64,000 nucleotides of DNA from Candidatus Acidianus copahuensis (GCF_000632495.1 NZ_JFZT01000015.1:62001-126000); one strand, 5' to 3'. Shown: positions 1 through 8,552, counted from the stretch's first letter. A program made the numbers and translations. The notes: a model not told the origin generated them from the sequence alone.

Positions 1-1014
1 GTACAACAAGTATGGTACAAGGAGTTAAGAGAAAAGTTTGGTTTCACCTCTTACCAAGCTATAGCTTGTATAAGACAAGCAATAGCTAAGAGTTGGATGA
101 ACAACCCAAACAAAGGAAGAGAGCCTAGGTTAAGAAAAGACGTTATATGGTTGAAGATTGACGATATTAAAGAGGTAACTAAGGAATATGTTAAGACCTC
201 ATCTTATGGTAAGTTAATTGTTGAAGGGTACCCAAAGACTTTTGATGAAGTTAATGGATGGAAGAGAGGTGAAGCAAGGTTAGTGAAACAGGGTGACGAA
301 TATTACTTGCATATAAGCTATGAGAAAGAAACCAAACTACCTAAACCGTCAAGCAATGCCATAGCTGTAGACATAAACGTTAGAGAGGTCGTGTATGGCG
401 ACGAAAAACATGAAAGGAGGGATAAGACGCCCGTTGAGGATTTAATGAAGAAGAGGGAGTATGTGTCGACCCTTCAAAAGAAGTACCCATCTTGGAGGTC
501 TCTAAAGAGGGTGTTGTTAAGGATAAGGGGAGTGTACAAGAACATACACAATGCTCTTGTTGATTGGGCTAGAAAAGAAGCTATTAGGATCGTAAACTAC
601 GCCAAAAAGCTAGGCAAGGATACGATTATACTAGAGGACTTAAACGGTCTGAACAAGAGGCAACCTGGGCTAAAGAAGTCATGGAGGGAAAGGTTTCAAT
701 ACATGGCATATTATACTCTTCAGTCCTGGATATCTTGGGAAGGGTTTAAGCACGGTATAGCTGTTATCAAGGTACCACCACGCTATACCTCTACTCGCTG
801 TCCTTATGACGGTGAAGAAATGGTTGAGGTCGGGCACAGGACGTTTAGGTGTAAGAAGTGTGGTTTTCAAGCTGATAGGGATTCTATTGCCCGCTTAAAC
901 TTATTGCGTAGGGGGAGTTCTGACGCCCCCCACAGCCACCACAGTGAGGGGTCGGTGCGACCCCAGAGTGGTGGAACCTATGAACCGCATCTGAAGAGAA
1001 CCATCGCCCTTTAG
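1..1014 (+). CDS. tnpB: TnpB RNA-guided nuclease of an IS200/IS605-type element (5' end outside window)
   Basis: The reading frame is open from base 1, so the gene begins before the window; the first internal ATG is at 97. The visible part is about 337 residues and holds the three RuvC motifs expected of an active TnpB: VDIN (Asp), ILEDLNG (Glu) and QADRDSIARLN (Asp). A four-cysteine zinc ribbon (CPYD, then CKKC) lies between the last two. TnpB proteins are RuvC-like DNA nucleases guided by an RNA made from the element's right end. No tnpA is seen next to it, so it may be a tnpB-only (IS1341-like) element. The element's right end follows directly and lies inside an older element's tnpB. Confidence 0.93.
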   Translation, partial: VQQVWYKELREKFGFTSYQAIACIRQAIAKSWMNNPNKGREPRLRKDVIWLKIDDIKEVTKEYVKTSSYGKLIVEGYPKTFDEVNGWKRGEARLVKQGDEYYLHISYEKETKLPKPSSNAIAVDINVREVVYGDEKHERRDKTPVEDLMKKREYVSTLQKKYPSWRSLKRVLLRIRGVYKNIHNALVDWARKEAIRIVNYAKKLGKDTIILEDLNGLNKRQPGLKKSWRERFQYMAYYTLQSWISWEGFKHGIAVIKVPPRYTSTRCPYDGEEMVEVGHRTFRCKKCGFQADRDSIARLNLLRRGSSDAPHSHHSEGSVRPQSGGTYEPHLKRTIAL

Positions 1015-1031
1015 GGTGGTGAGGACGTCAG
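985..1031 (+). repeat. Right end of the first TnpB element
   Basis: The sequence ends in a short hairpin (ATCGCCCTTTAGGGTGGT) followed by GAGGACGTCAG, the same layout as the right end of the intact element at 5070-5100 and of the miniature copies at 7251-7289 and 8513-8552. The end is placed at base 1031 because the neighbouring minus-strand tnpB sequence resumes at 1032. In TnpB systems this end normally forms the 3' part of the guide RNA scaffold. Confidence 0.7.
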
Positions 1032-1273
1032 TTCCATGCCTCGTTGTTCTTGTTTAGCACTTGTTGAGCTGTAGCTGACCCTATTAACTTCTTATACTTC
1101 TCGTAAAACATCTTATATGTACCTTTTAGATCAACTCCCTTTTTAGAGAAGAACTGCCTTCTTCTTTCATAGTTCACCTCATTCCACAGTTTAGCTGAAA
1201 GTGAGCATAACACCTTTAGTTTGTTTTCTGTTTCCTTATCTGTTACTAGTTTGATAACACTAGTCCTCCTCAT
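1032..1273 (-). pseudogene. tnpB 5' fragment, cut by insertion of the neighbouring element
   Basis: About 80 residues match the N-terminus of the TnpB at 3668-5053: both have LRRT/MRRT at the start, then KLWN.VNYERRRQFF, GTYK and QQVLNKNNEAW. The match stops at the tryptophan, exactly where the right end of the first TnpB element abuts. The stop codon is supplied by the inserted element. The start overlaps the tnpA stop by 14 nt, the usual tnpA-tnpB arrangement, so an IS605-type element once occupied this site. Confidence 0.85.
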
Positions 1274-1678
1274 TTTTCCACTTTTCCTCCACGTATTTTT
1301 TAACTACCTCAGCAGTAACGTTACCTACTGTGGCTACGAAATAGCTCCTACTCCATAACTTACCGCTTTTCGTCTTTGCTTTAATCCCTGGAAACTTCTG
1401 CAATATCTTTCTTGAACTCTTACCCTTCAGATACCTAGCTATATATGAGGGAGCATGCTTTGGGGACATAAGGTGAAAACGTGAACATGGTCTGGCATAA
1501 CTTCTAATGCTATTGGTTCACAGCCTAGCTCTTTAAGTATTGAGTTCAAGACCCCTTTAGTATATTCTGCGATCTCACCAACTAAGACGTCTCTGCGATA
1601 TTTAGGTATCCAGACAAAATGTAAAGAAATGGTTGAAGTTGCCCATAGGGGTTTTGGTTTTACGGACTTGTTGTCATA
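1260..1678 (-). pseudogene. Frameshifted IS200/IS605 TnpA (Y1 HUH transposase)
   Basis: Two frames together give a TnpA. The upstream frame (1678 down to about 1470) reads FVWIPKYRRDVLVGEIAEYT and then MPDHVHVFT with the His-hydrophobic-His (HUH) motif. The downstream frame (1469-1260) continues with SPKHAPSYIARYLKGKSSR and SYFVATVGNV. A one-base loss near 1470 separates them, and no normal start codon is visible before residue YDNKS. TnpA would cut and join single-stranded IS ends, but this copy looks dead. It belonged with the tnpB fragment just downstream. Confidence 0.85.
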
Positions 1679-1905
1679 TCTGTGAAACCCTTAGGCTTCA
1701 TCACGTTCTGAACAAAGCCTATCATCACTATCCATTGGAGGGATAACCCACCCATTCCACCAAAACGAGCGTAGAGAAACCAGTCCTTAGAAGTATACTC
1801 ATGAGTTTAACTTCCTATCATTTTTCTGACCAACACCTCAAAGACTTTCTTGTAACTTCAGTTTTACCATACACTCTAGGACTCATGTTACCGTTTGCTA
1901 TGTAG
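1676..1905 (-). pseudogene. Decayed reading frame upstream of tnpA, possible transposase remnant
   Basis: On the minus strand a frame reads DYIANGNMSPRVYGKTEV and, after a frameshift and a stop, KDWFLYARFGGMGGLSLQW followed by VMKPKGFTDM. It runs into the tnpA remnant in another frame. The composition looks protein-coding, but I do not recognise the family. It may be part of another insertion sequence. The stretch from 1906 to 2047 shows nothing definable. Confidence 0.35.
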
Positions 1906-2047
1906 TCTCCTAAAAAATCTAACTAAAAATCGCAGTATAACGAAACTGGTATTAATGGCATCCATAGAGCATTAAACCGCTTCACGATGTCAACTATCAA
2001 ACCAGGATTATACCTAAATTAAATTTAAATAGTCCATCAAAAAATAT

Positions 2048-2755
2048 TTATTTTCTAAATATTAATATAAGAATTATACATAATAGGCCTACAGCCAATA
2101 TGTCTTCCATTATTAGTTTTTTAGTAGTTTGGAAAGAATCTGGCGAAAACTTCACCGGTTTTCCAAAAGTTATATGAAGATTGGGAAAAGCCTCGTTATA
2201 GATTAGGTTTGTCTTCCATAATGTCCACGTGGTATTACTCGCCAATACGTTGTCAGCCCCATACTGAAGGAAATATACTTTCTCAGCTATTCCATATTGA
2301 TTAAAGAAATAAATACCTACAATATACACACCTGATTGAACTTGAGATCTCGTTTTATACATGTATAGTGAATTACTTTTTCCTGCAAAGGAGAATAGTT
2401 CGCCGTCAGCTGAAATGTTCATTCCTAACAGACCAGGGTTTATAAAGTAAAATGTTAGAGGAACGGATGAGTTCATAATACTATAAGTAGGAGGAGAGGC
2501 TTCGCACGTTTCCCTGTTTACTATAATATTTTCTACCTTAACCGTGTTGTTACTGTATGAATTGTTTATTATTTGAATATAGATCAACTTAGCTTCTTTG
2601 TGGAAGTTGGTGTAATCCGTTGTTCCATTGTAAATAGCAAATATGCCTGGCCTTAAAGATTCACTATATGACTGAGGTAAGTGATGAACTGCAGAGAAGG
2701 TTAGCATAAACAGGAGGAATATAAAGGTAATGAGATATAGACGTTCTCTCTTCAT
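2048..2755 (-). CDS. Membrane-anchored extracellular protein, unknown function
   Basis: A 235-residue protein with an N-terminal hydrophobic segment (residues about 6-24, RLYLITFIFLLFMLTFSA) that can act as signal peptide or anchor, a polar middle rich in Asn, Ser, Thr and Tyr with several N-glycosylation sequons (NGT, NNS, NSS, NTT), and a C-terminal membrane segment (about 215-233, ILAVGLLCIILILIF) followed by RK. This layout predicts a domain outside the cell tethered to the membrane. It is divergent from the pilin-like genes starting at 2970, so it may belong to the same surface structure, but this is inference from position only. Confidence 0.7.
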   Translation of the reverse strand: MKRERLYLITFIFLLFMLTFSAVHHLPQSYSESLRPGIFAIYNGTTDYTNFHKEAKLIYIQIINNSYSNNTVKVENIIVNRETCEASPPTYSIMNSSVPLTFYFINPGLLGMNISADGELFSFAGKSNSLYMYKTRSQVQSGVYIVGIYFFNQYGIAEKVYFLQYGADNVLASNTTWTLWKTNLIYNEAFPNLHITFGKPVKFSPDSFQTTKKLIMEDILAVGLLCIILILIFRK

Positions 2756-2969
2756 GGATTTAAATCTTTTAAATAATCTATTTAAAACTAATCTTTCGTG
2801 TTAGCATATTCCATTCTGGTTTTTTATATATTTTTTCAAAAGGAGGTAACTAAAAGTATTTAAAATCTACAAGAAAATATTAAAGTAATTGTTTTCCCTC
2901 TTTGGTATATCTTGTTCATTTTGCGCAAAGGTTATATATAACTGAATTCTAATTAGATTTGATATAGAT

Positions 2970-3504
2970 ATGGAGAATGCTATCTCATCTTTCATCTTAA
3001 TAGCTGTAACAGTAATAATTGGTATTCTCGTATTTTCCATTGGAAGTATGTACTTTGCTCACGTTCAAGCCCAAGGTCAAGTAAGGTCTTTAGCACAACA
3101 GGTTTCTCAAGGTCTTTATATTCAGAAAACAGAAGTTTTCTCTTTAGGTAAAGAAAAGACAGTCATCTTTACCATATCAGATTTTAATTATCAAGGTAAA
3201 CTCTCTATTAGTGTTTAATCTATCTCCTTCTTTATTTGGCAACTCACAGGTTACTCCCTCATTTGCAAACAGTTTTAAGATAGGAGTAAATGGGACATAT
3301 CCAAAAGAAATGCAAAGCGCCATAATATACAGTGAATCCCTTCAAGTTCAATTTCAAGGAAATGTTCCAATCTGGAACACGACAACTGGTTCTGTGCAGG
3401 AAGTAACGTTTTCAGGAAGTGATCCAGTTTTTGTAGAGATACTACTCTCTACTCCTCAGCTTGGGTCTTCAAGCTACATAGAGGTGGGTTATTTATGGCT
3501 ATGA
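2970..3504 (+). CDS. Small pilin-like protein, apparently split by a +1 frameshift
   Basis: The first 82 codons (2970-3218) begin MENAISSFILIAVTVIIGIL, a short polar head and then a long hydrophobic stretch, as in archaeal type IV pilins and archaellins processed by PibD. The frame stops at 3216, but frame +1 opens at 3211 and continues smoothly (FNLSPSLFGN...) to 3504. Read together they give about 177 residues, a usual pilin size, with several N-glycosylation sequons. Either one base was gained near 3213 or these are two overlapping genes. The last codons overlap the start of the next pilin-like gene (ATGA), so the two formed an operon. Confidence 0.6.
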
Positions 3505-3581
3505 AAGGATTATCTACAGTTATAGGATTTTTTATTATATTAATCTTAATAATTGCAGTTGCTGTTCCTACATTATTTTAC
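3501..3581 (+). pseudogene. N-terminal (signal peptide) piece of an IS-split pilin-like surface protein
   Basis: ATG at 3501 overlaps the previous stop. The 27 codons encode MKGLSTVIGFFIILILII followed by AVAVPTLFY, a textbook class III signal peptide: KG, a cleavage point, LST, then the hydrophobic helix. The frame is interrupted right after the TAC codon at 3579-3581 by the left end of the TnpB element (AACTGAAAGCC). The rest of the protein resumes in frame at 5101. Before insertion, the gene would have encoded about 667 residues. Confidence 0.8.
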
Positions 3582-5100
3582 AACTGAAAGCCTCGCTCTT
3601 TAGAGCGGGGATGTTATCAAAAAAAGTTTATAAAAGTTAGAGAGTAACTCCTAATGAGGACGGTACGGTGGGTAAACCTAAGAAGAGTAGTAAGGGATCA
3701 GTCCCTATGCCTACCATGCCAGTCCTAAGACGCACCATAACTGTAGATCTAATTCAAACAAAAGAACAAGAGGAGGAGTTAAAAGAACTAGGAAACTTGT
3801 GTTCAAAACTATGGAACCAAGTAAACTATGAAAGGAGAAGACAGTTCTTTAACGGTGAACGTGGTGTTGATATCAAGGGTACCTATAACAAGTGGTATAA
3901 TGAGTATAAGAACATGATAGGTACAATAACAACACAACAAGTTTTAAACAAGAACAATGAGGCGTGGAGTTCATTCTTTTCCTTGTTAAGGGCAAAGAAA
4001 GAGAAAAAATTACTACTACCATTTATCAAGGACGTAAACCCACCTGGTTATTGGAAAGACAGGAAGGAGAGGAAGTTGATAATAGTGTTAAGGAAAGACC
4101 AATATAGAATAGATGAAGAGAAACAAGAGATTGAACTACGCCATTTAGGGAAATTCAAGGACTTGGCAATAAAATACAATGGGGAAATTTACTATAGAGG
4201 GGAACAAGGGAGGTTGGAAATAATATATAATGACGTATTAGGAAAGTGGTATGCACACATTACCTTAAAGGCAAGTGAAAGACTTGATAGAAAGAATGAT
4301 GAATGGGTGAAAGTACCACTAACACTAAAAGGTAATTTAGTAGGTGGGATAGATATAGGAATAAACAATCTCTTTGCTGTCTATGTCTCTGACGGTACAC
4401 AAGTGTTAATCAAGACTAGAGTGTTGAAGTCTATCTCGTACTACTTCATGAAACTGATAAGTATGAAACAGAAGTTGTTATCCTTGTATGACCAGCCATT
4501 TTCGGGTAAAATAAGGCGATTATATATTAAGTGGAAGAGGAAGTTAAACGCTATAATAGATACTACCGTAAGGAAAGTTGCTGAGTTTCTGTATAACAAA
4601 GGTGTTTCTCTAATCAAGGTTGGTTATCCAAAGAACATAAGTCAGAAAAAGGGTAACTTTCTAGTTGCTAACGTATGGTCTTACAAACAAGTTATGGAAA
4701 AGTTGAAGAACGTTGCTGAAGAACACGGAATAACTGTTGAGTTTGTTAACGAGGCATATACTTCAACTACTTGTCCCATCCACGGCAATGGATGCGGGAA
4801 AAGAGTTACAAGGGGTTTATTTAAGTGTACAACATCTAACAAAGTATTTAACGCAGACCTAGTTGGTGCGTTTAATATATCCATAATCCCGAGTCCTAAT
4901 GATGGTGGTGTTGAGGGAACCACCACCAGAGGGATAGGGATAAGTTGGGGTAAGACCACCCCACTGGTCTATACGTGGACGAGAGGATCGGGGCTGGTAG
5001 TACCAGCTAGCTATGATTCTATGAGGGTGAAACGTATGGATCAAAACCTATGAACCGCTCTGAGGGGAACCCTCGCTCTTTAGAGCGGGGAGGAGGTCAG
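3582..5100 (+). mobile_element. tnpB-only IS200/IS605-family element (1,519 bp)
   Basis: The left end starts AACTGAAAGCCTCGCTCTTT and the right end finishes ...GCTCTTTAGAGCGGGGAGGAGGTCAG. Both carry the same short hairpin. The boundaries come from two checks: the 39-bp miniature copy at 7251-7289 consists of exactly this left end joined to this right end, and removing 3582-5100 restores the interrupted surface-protein frame. The left flank is TTTTAC, and no target duplication is seen, as expected for single-strand IS605-type transposition. It carries only tnpB and no tnpA, so it would depend on a TnpA elsewhere. Confidence 0.88.
3668..5053 (+). CDS. tnpB: TnpB-like protein with altered second RuvC motif
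   Basis: It has 461 codons from a GTG. Comparison with the fragment at 1032-1273 suggests the protein really starts at ATG 3707 or 3716 (MPTMPVLRRT). The N-terminal domain has KLWNQVNYERRRQFF. RuvC motif I is GGIDIGINNL (Asp) and motif III is NADLVGAFNI (Asp). Where other TnpBs have I(E)DL, this one reads IKVGYPKNISQ, so the usual catalytic Glu is absent from that place. The zinc ribbon has three cysteines instead of four (CPIHGNGC, FKC, then TTS). Sulfolobales carry a distinct TnpB group with this GYP..IS motif. Whether it cuts DNA is uncertain. Confidence 0.9.
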   Translation: MGKPKKSSKGSVPMPTMPVLRRTITVDLIQTKEQEEELKELGNLCSKLWNQVNYERRRQFFNGERGVDIKGTYNKWYNEYKNMIGTITTQQVLNKNNEAWSSFFSLLRAKKEKKLLLPFIKDVNPPGYWKDRKERKLIIVLRKDQYRIDEEKQEIELRHLGKFKDLAIKYNGEIYYRGEQGRLEIIYNDVLGKWYAHITLKASERLDRKNDEWVKVPLTLKGNLVGGIDIGINNLFAVYVSDGTQVLIKTRVLKSISYYFMKLISMKQKLLSLYDQPFSGKIRRLYIKWKRKLNAIIDTTVRKVAEFLYNKGVSLIKVGYPKNISQKKGNFLVANVWSYKQVMEKLKNVAEEHGITVEFVNEAYTSTTCPIHGNGCGKRVTRGLFKCTTSNKVFNADLVGAFNISIIPSPNDGGVEGTTTRGIGISWGKTTPLVYTWTRGSGLVVPASYDSMRVKRMDQNL

Positions 5101-5118
5101 TTAAGTAGTCTAGGTTCA
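4950..5118 (+). ncRNA. Putative omegaRNA (guide RNA) overlapping the tnpB 3' end
   Basis: In TnpB systems the guide RNA scaffold is transcribed from the tnpB 3' end and the element's right end, and the guide is the flanking DNA just past it. Here the scaffold would end at the hairpin at 5070-5090 and GAGGTCAG (5100), with the guide starting at TTAAGTAGTCTAGG (5101 onward). The 5' limit is a guess. No transcript is shown by the sequence itself; the call rests on family knowledge and the repeated hairpin. Confidence 0.35.
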
Positions 5119-7020
5119 ATACAACAACAAGAAAAGGTTACTGCTAATGCCTACACTAGAGACGCTGAATACCAATATGAAGAATTCACCCCTAGCACTC
5201 TAACGTCTCCAGATATCGCTTTCGTAAACGCTTCAAACGAGTTTCTATTCGTTTTCCTCTCAAAAGAGATCCCTATACCCGTTTCAATAAAAGCGTTAAT
5301 AGAAAACTCGGGCGGAGTAAGAGTTGTTCCTTATACTCTAAACGTGAGTCCAACCAATGCAAACTTTTCCTTTGACGGTTTCCCTGCTATAAAATTAAGT
5401 CAAAGAAACATCATAGGTGCAATAACTCAGTATGGGAATATAATCTGCCCTTTACCTGAAAGGGAAGTATTTGTTCAAGTTCATCCACTGCATGGGAATG
5501 GTATAGCAATAGTTGAGATAGACCCTTCTTCATTTAAAGTGTTATCACAACCAAGCTTTAAGGTAATACCTAACGAAAATTTAGCTGACCTCATTAGACA
5601 ATACGGTAGTGTTACACTATATAACCCGGAAATTTTTCAGGTTAATAACGGTCAGCCTATAACGTTCAGTGACGTTCTATACAACGGTCCTATATTACAA
5701 AACGGAGATATATTACAAGGAAATTTAACGTTTGTTGGTACTCTTGATGGAACCTTTGATGATGCATCATTTAATTTAACTTCAGGTTCATATTCAGGTT
5801 TAATTCAGGGATTTCACTCTAATTCTGCCGTTTATATGAAAAACGTAAACTTAGATCCTGCTCAAGTCAACGCTAGTTTAGTTGGTACTTTAAATGATGC
5901 ATATTTTAGCGGTTCAATGTCCTCTCCATCGCAAGCTATAAATCTACTAAGTTCTCCAACCAGTTTAAACATAACATCTAACAAAAATGGAAAAATAGAT
6001 CTGACTATAGTTAACGCAACCGTTACAGGAAGTTTTTCCGGAAAGGTGATATTTCAAAATAGCACAATTGAAAGCATTAAAGATAAGCCAATTAATTTAA
6101 ACTTAGTAAATGAAAATGCAACTATCATAGGTAATGGAAGTATATGTATAAGCCCTATTACGTTTAATCAGTTTTTCAGATATTATTACTCTAACTATTC
6201 AGTAGAAGGAAAATTAAGCAACGTGAATGTCTCATTTAATAATATAAATGTTATAGGTAAATTAAGTTCCTATGTTGTTTCGCTAGTGGTGAAACCGTTC
6301 TATTCCTCATTCTTATATATATTTGCAAACCCCCAAGAACTCTATTTAAATGGAGCTATAAAGTCTGTTGGAGACAACTCTAAGATAGATTTTATTGCTA
6401 TAAGCGGAAAAGGTAATATATCAACAAATAATGGAAAACTTGAATTAAGTTCGAATAATATTCTGGATCCTTTTCTGGATCAAGGCTTTAAGTATTTTTC
6501 AGGAAAAATAAATGGTAGTTTTAGTGGTGGAATATCTGGAGGATTTTTCGCCCCTGATACAATCTCTGCTTCCTCCCCATCTGATATCAGTAACGCTAAC
6601 ATAAGTGGATTCCTGATAACTCCACTAAAGGTTAGATTAGACTTACTTATAGCTAATCCTACAAACTCATCTATTGTATTCAATAAAGCTGGTATAACAG
6701 TCAAGCTCTACGGTACGTTCCTTGGTTCAGGAGGTGAATCTTATGGAACCACCTTATTTGGAGGAGTTTATGTAGAAAAGCAGATTAATGTTAGTCCGGA
6801 GTCAGCTTTAAATGAGACGTTAAGTGTTGCAATTCCCATAACCTCAATTGTACTTCCATCTACACTTCTTAACAATTCACTTCATGGTTTAGAGAAAGAC
6901 TTATCGTCGTTTTCTTATAATTACGTCGAGGTTCAGATAGAGTTGTTCTCATCACAAGGTTATTCCGCATCAACGGAAGTCCTAATTCCCATAATTCCAG
7001 TCCAGGTGTATTCGCAATAG
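5101..7020 (+). pseudogene. Main body of the IS-split pilin-like surface protein
   Basis: The open frame continues upstream into the IS end, but the native part begins at 5101 (LSSLGSIQQQEKV), in frame with the signal-peptide piece at 3501-3581. About 640 residues follow. They are rich in Asn, Ser, Thr, Gly and beta-prone segments with many N-glycosylation sequons, and show loosely repeated patterns (GTLDGTFDDASFN, GTLNDAYFSGS, NGSFSGGISGGFF). A class III signal peptide on such a protein suggests a pilus-associated adhesin or a large surface subunit. Insertion has removed the signal peptide, so the protein should not be exported. The family is not recognised. Confidence 0.75.
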
Positions 7021-7250
7021 TTATATCTCCAATGTGGGATCAAGGCACCTATCAACGGCAAGGATCCCTCTAGATATCACATCTTTGTGAAATGTACAAC
7101 ATTAGCGCGGGATTAATCGTAAAATTTTCTAAAACACTATAAAAACCTTTTGTTACACTAGAGTAAAAGACAGTTTCACGAACTAAATCTAATTCAGCGT
7201 CGATAACGTCTAGTTGATCACTTGCAATTAAGTCTTAAGTGCTAATTTAC

Positions 7251-7289
7251 AACTGAAAGCCTCGCCCTTTAGAGCGGGGAGGAGGTCAG
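7251..7289 (+). repeat. 39-bp miniature IS element (MITE-like)
   Basis: The left end AACTGAAAGCCTCGCCCTTT is fused directly to the right end AGAGCGGGGAGGAGGTCAG of the element at 3582-5100. It is preceded by TTTAC, as the full element is. It is either an internal-deletion derivative or a mobilisable minimal unit. It lies in the 358-bp stretch between the surface-protein gene and the next minus-strand gene, where nothing else is recognised. Confidence 0.8.
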
Positions 7290-7378
7290 TTGATAACGAA
7301 CTCAATAACGATCGTTAGAGAAAAAAGTTAAGAACTCACCTAAAATCGATGTAACCATAAAATAGAAAAAGGATAGTT

Positions 7379-8374
7379 TTAACCCTCTTTTTCTCCTTTC
7401 AAGATCTTTCTCATTTTTTCCTCTTCCTTACTTATCCTATACTCCTTAACATTTTTCCACATAGAATTTAATCTTGGATAACCAGCGATTCTCTCTAATG
7501 TCCAGTCCTTTGCAAATTCTCCATCCTTTATTTCTTGTATTGCTTGCCTTAACATTTTTTTAATTTCATCTGTCATATATTTCGGTCCATATACGAATTG
7601 TCCATATTGACTTGTGGTTGAATGAAGCTTTAACTGATCAAAGAGTCCCATATCAGCTATTCTTTGAGCTATTTCTGCTACCTCTCCTGACATGTATAGC
7701 TCTAGTAGTGCCACCTCTGGTGAAACTCCTTCTTCCACTAGCGCGTCAAAGCATTCCTTAAAGAGGAAAAGCATCGAACCAGCCCATGTGTGTTCGCTGA
7801 AGAGATCTACTAGGGCTTCCTCCTCAAACGAGGACTCAACCGCTACCCCTCCTTTTTTCATTACGCCAATACCTTTAGAGTAGGAAAGGGCGTAATCCAG
7901 TGCCTTTCCAGAAGAATCCTGTTTTACCCCAATTAAGACGGGGAAACCCATATTCTCCTCATATCTTTTTCTAACTCCTTCTCCAATCATCCTAGGGGCA
8001 ACCATAATTACGTCAGTACCGGCAGGAGGATCAATGAAGTTGAAAGCTATGTTATAACCACTGGAAAAGAGGATAACGTGATCTTTCTTTAAGTAAGGAA
8101 GGATATGGGATTTAAAAACGTCTGGAGCTACCTCATCAGGTATAAGGATAGAGGAGAAGTCCGACTCCTTAACTGCCTCAGGGATTGACCTAACTTTAAA
8201 TCCGTCTTTTTCAGCTAGATCGGCGTAATTGTCACGTACGTTCCCAATAATGACGTCTAATCCGCTATCTCTTAAGTTTAGAGCCTGAGATCTCCCCTGA
8301 TTTCCATACCCTATTATTCCTATCGTTTTATTTTTAAGGAGTTCCAAATTTCCTTCGAAAAACAATCTTGCCAT
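7379..8374 (-). CDS. Ketol-acid-reductoisomerase-like protein with substituted active-site residues
   Basis: At 331 residues, this is the class I KARI length. The N-terminal NADP-binding fold has GIIGYGNQGRSQALNLRDSG (about 18-37) and the C-terminal helical domain holds DLFSEHTWAG and ELYMSGEVAEI, which keep metal-binding acidic residues. Key family motifs are changed: the usual AHGFNI reads SSGYNI, and MVAPKGPGH.VR reads MVAPRMIGEGVR, so the catalytic His and Lys positions are Ser and Arg. It is therefore a KARI paralogue that may reduce another substrate. It lies 426 bp downstream of glcV on the same strand, and is not in an ilv operon. Confidence 0.8.
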   Translation of the reverse strand: MARLFFEGNLELLKNKTIGIIGYGNQGRSQALNLRDSGLDVIIGNVRDNYADLAEKDGFKVRSIPEAVKESDFSSILIPDEVAPDVFKSHILPYLKKDHVILFSSGYNIAFNFIDPPAGTDVIMVAPRMIGEGVRKRYEENMGFPVLIGVKQDSSGKALDYALSYSKGIGVMKKGGVAVESSFEEEALVDLFSEHTWAGSMLFLFKECFDALVEEGVSPEVALLELYMSGEVAEIAQRIADMGLFDQLKLHSTTSQYGQFVYGPKYMTDEIKKMLRQAIQEIKDGEFAKDWTLERIAGYPRLNSMWKNVKEYRISKEEEKMRKILKGEKEG

Positions 8375-8512
8375 GGTTGTAATGTGGTATTCAAAAATAT
8401 AACTATTTCACCTAACTTATCTGGAAATGACTATAGTTAAGAAATCTTTGGAAGTAAGGCGTATATCTTTATGCTTAAAAAAAGACTTAGCAGATATTGC
8501 CAGGAAAACGAC

Positions 8513-8552
8513 AACGACTCAGGAGTAGCCTTTAGGGCGGTGAGGACGTCAG
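8513..8552 (+). repeat. 40-bp miniature IS element, second sequence type
   Basis: AACGACTCAGGAGTAGCCTT followed by TAGGGCGGTGAGGACGTCAG has the same left-end/hairpin/right-end build as 7251-7289. Its right end is like the first element (985-1031, GAGGACGTCAG). The left flank is ACGAC rather than TTTAC. The gap 8375-8799 shows no gene otherwise. Confidence 0.6.

Noticed and set aside
4681..5044. Two minus-strand frames within the tnpB 3' end
   Set aside because: They are antisense shadows of tnpB; no independent start signals.
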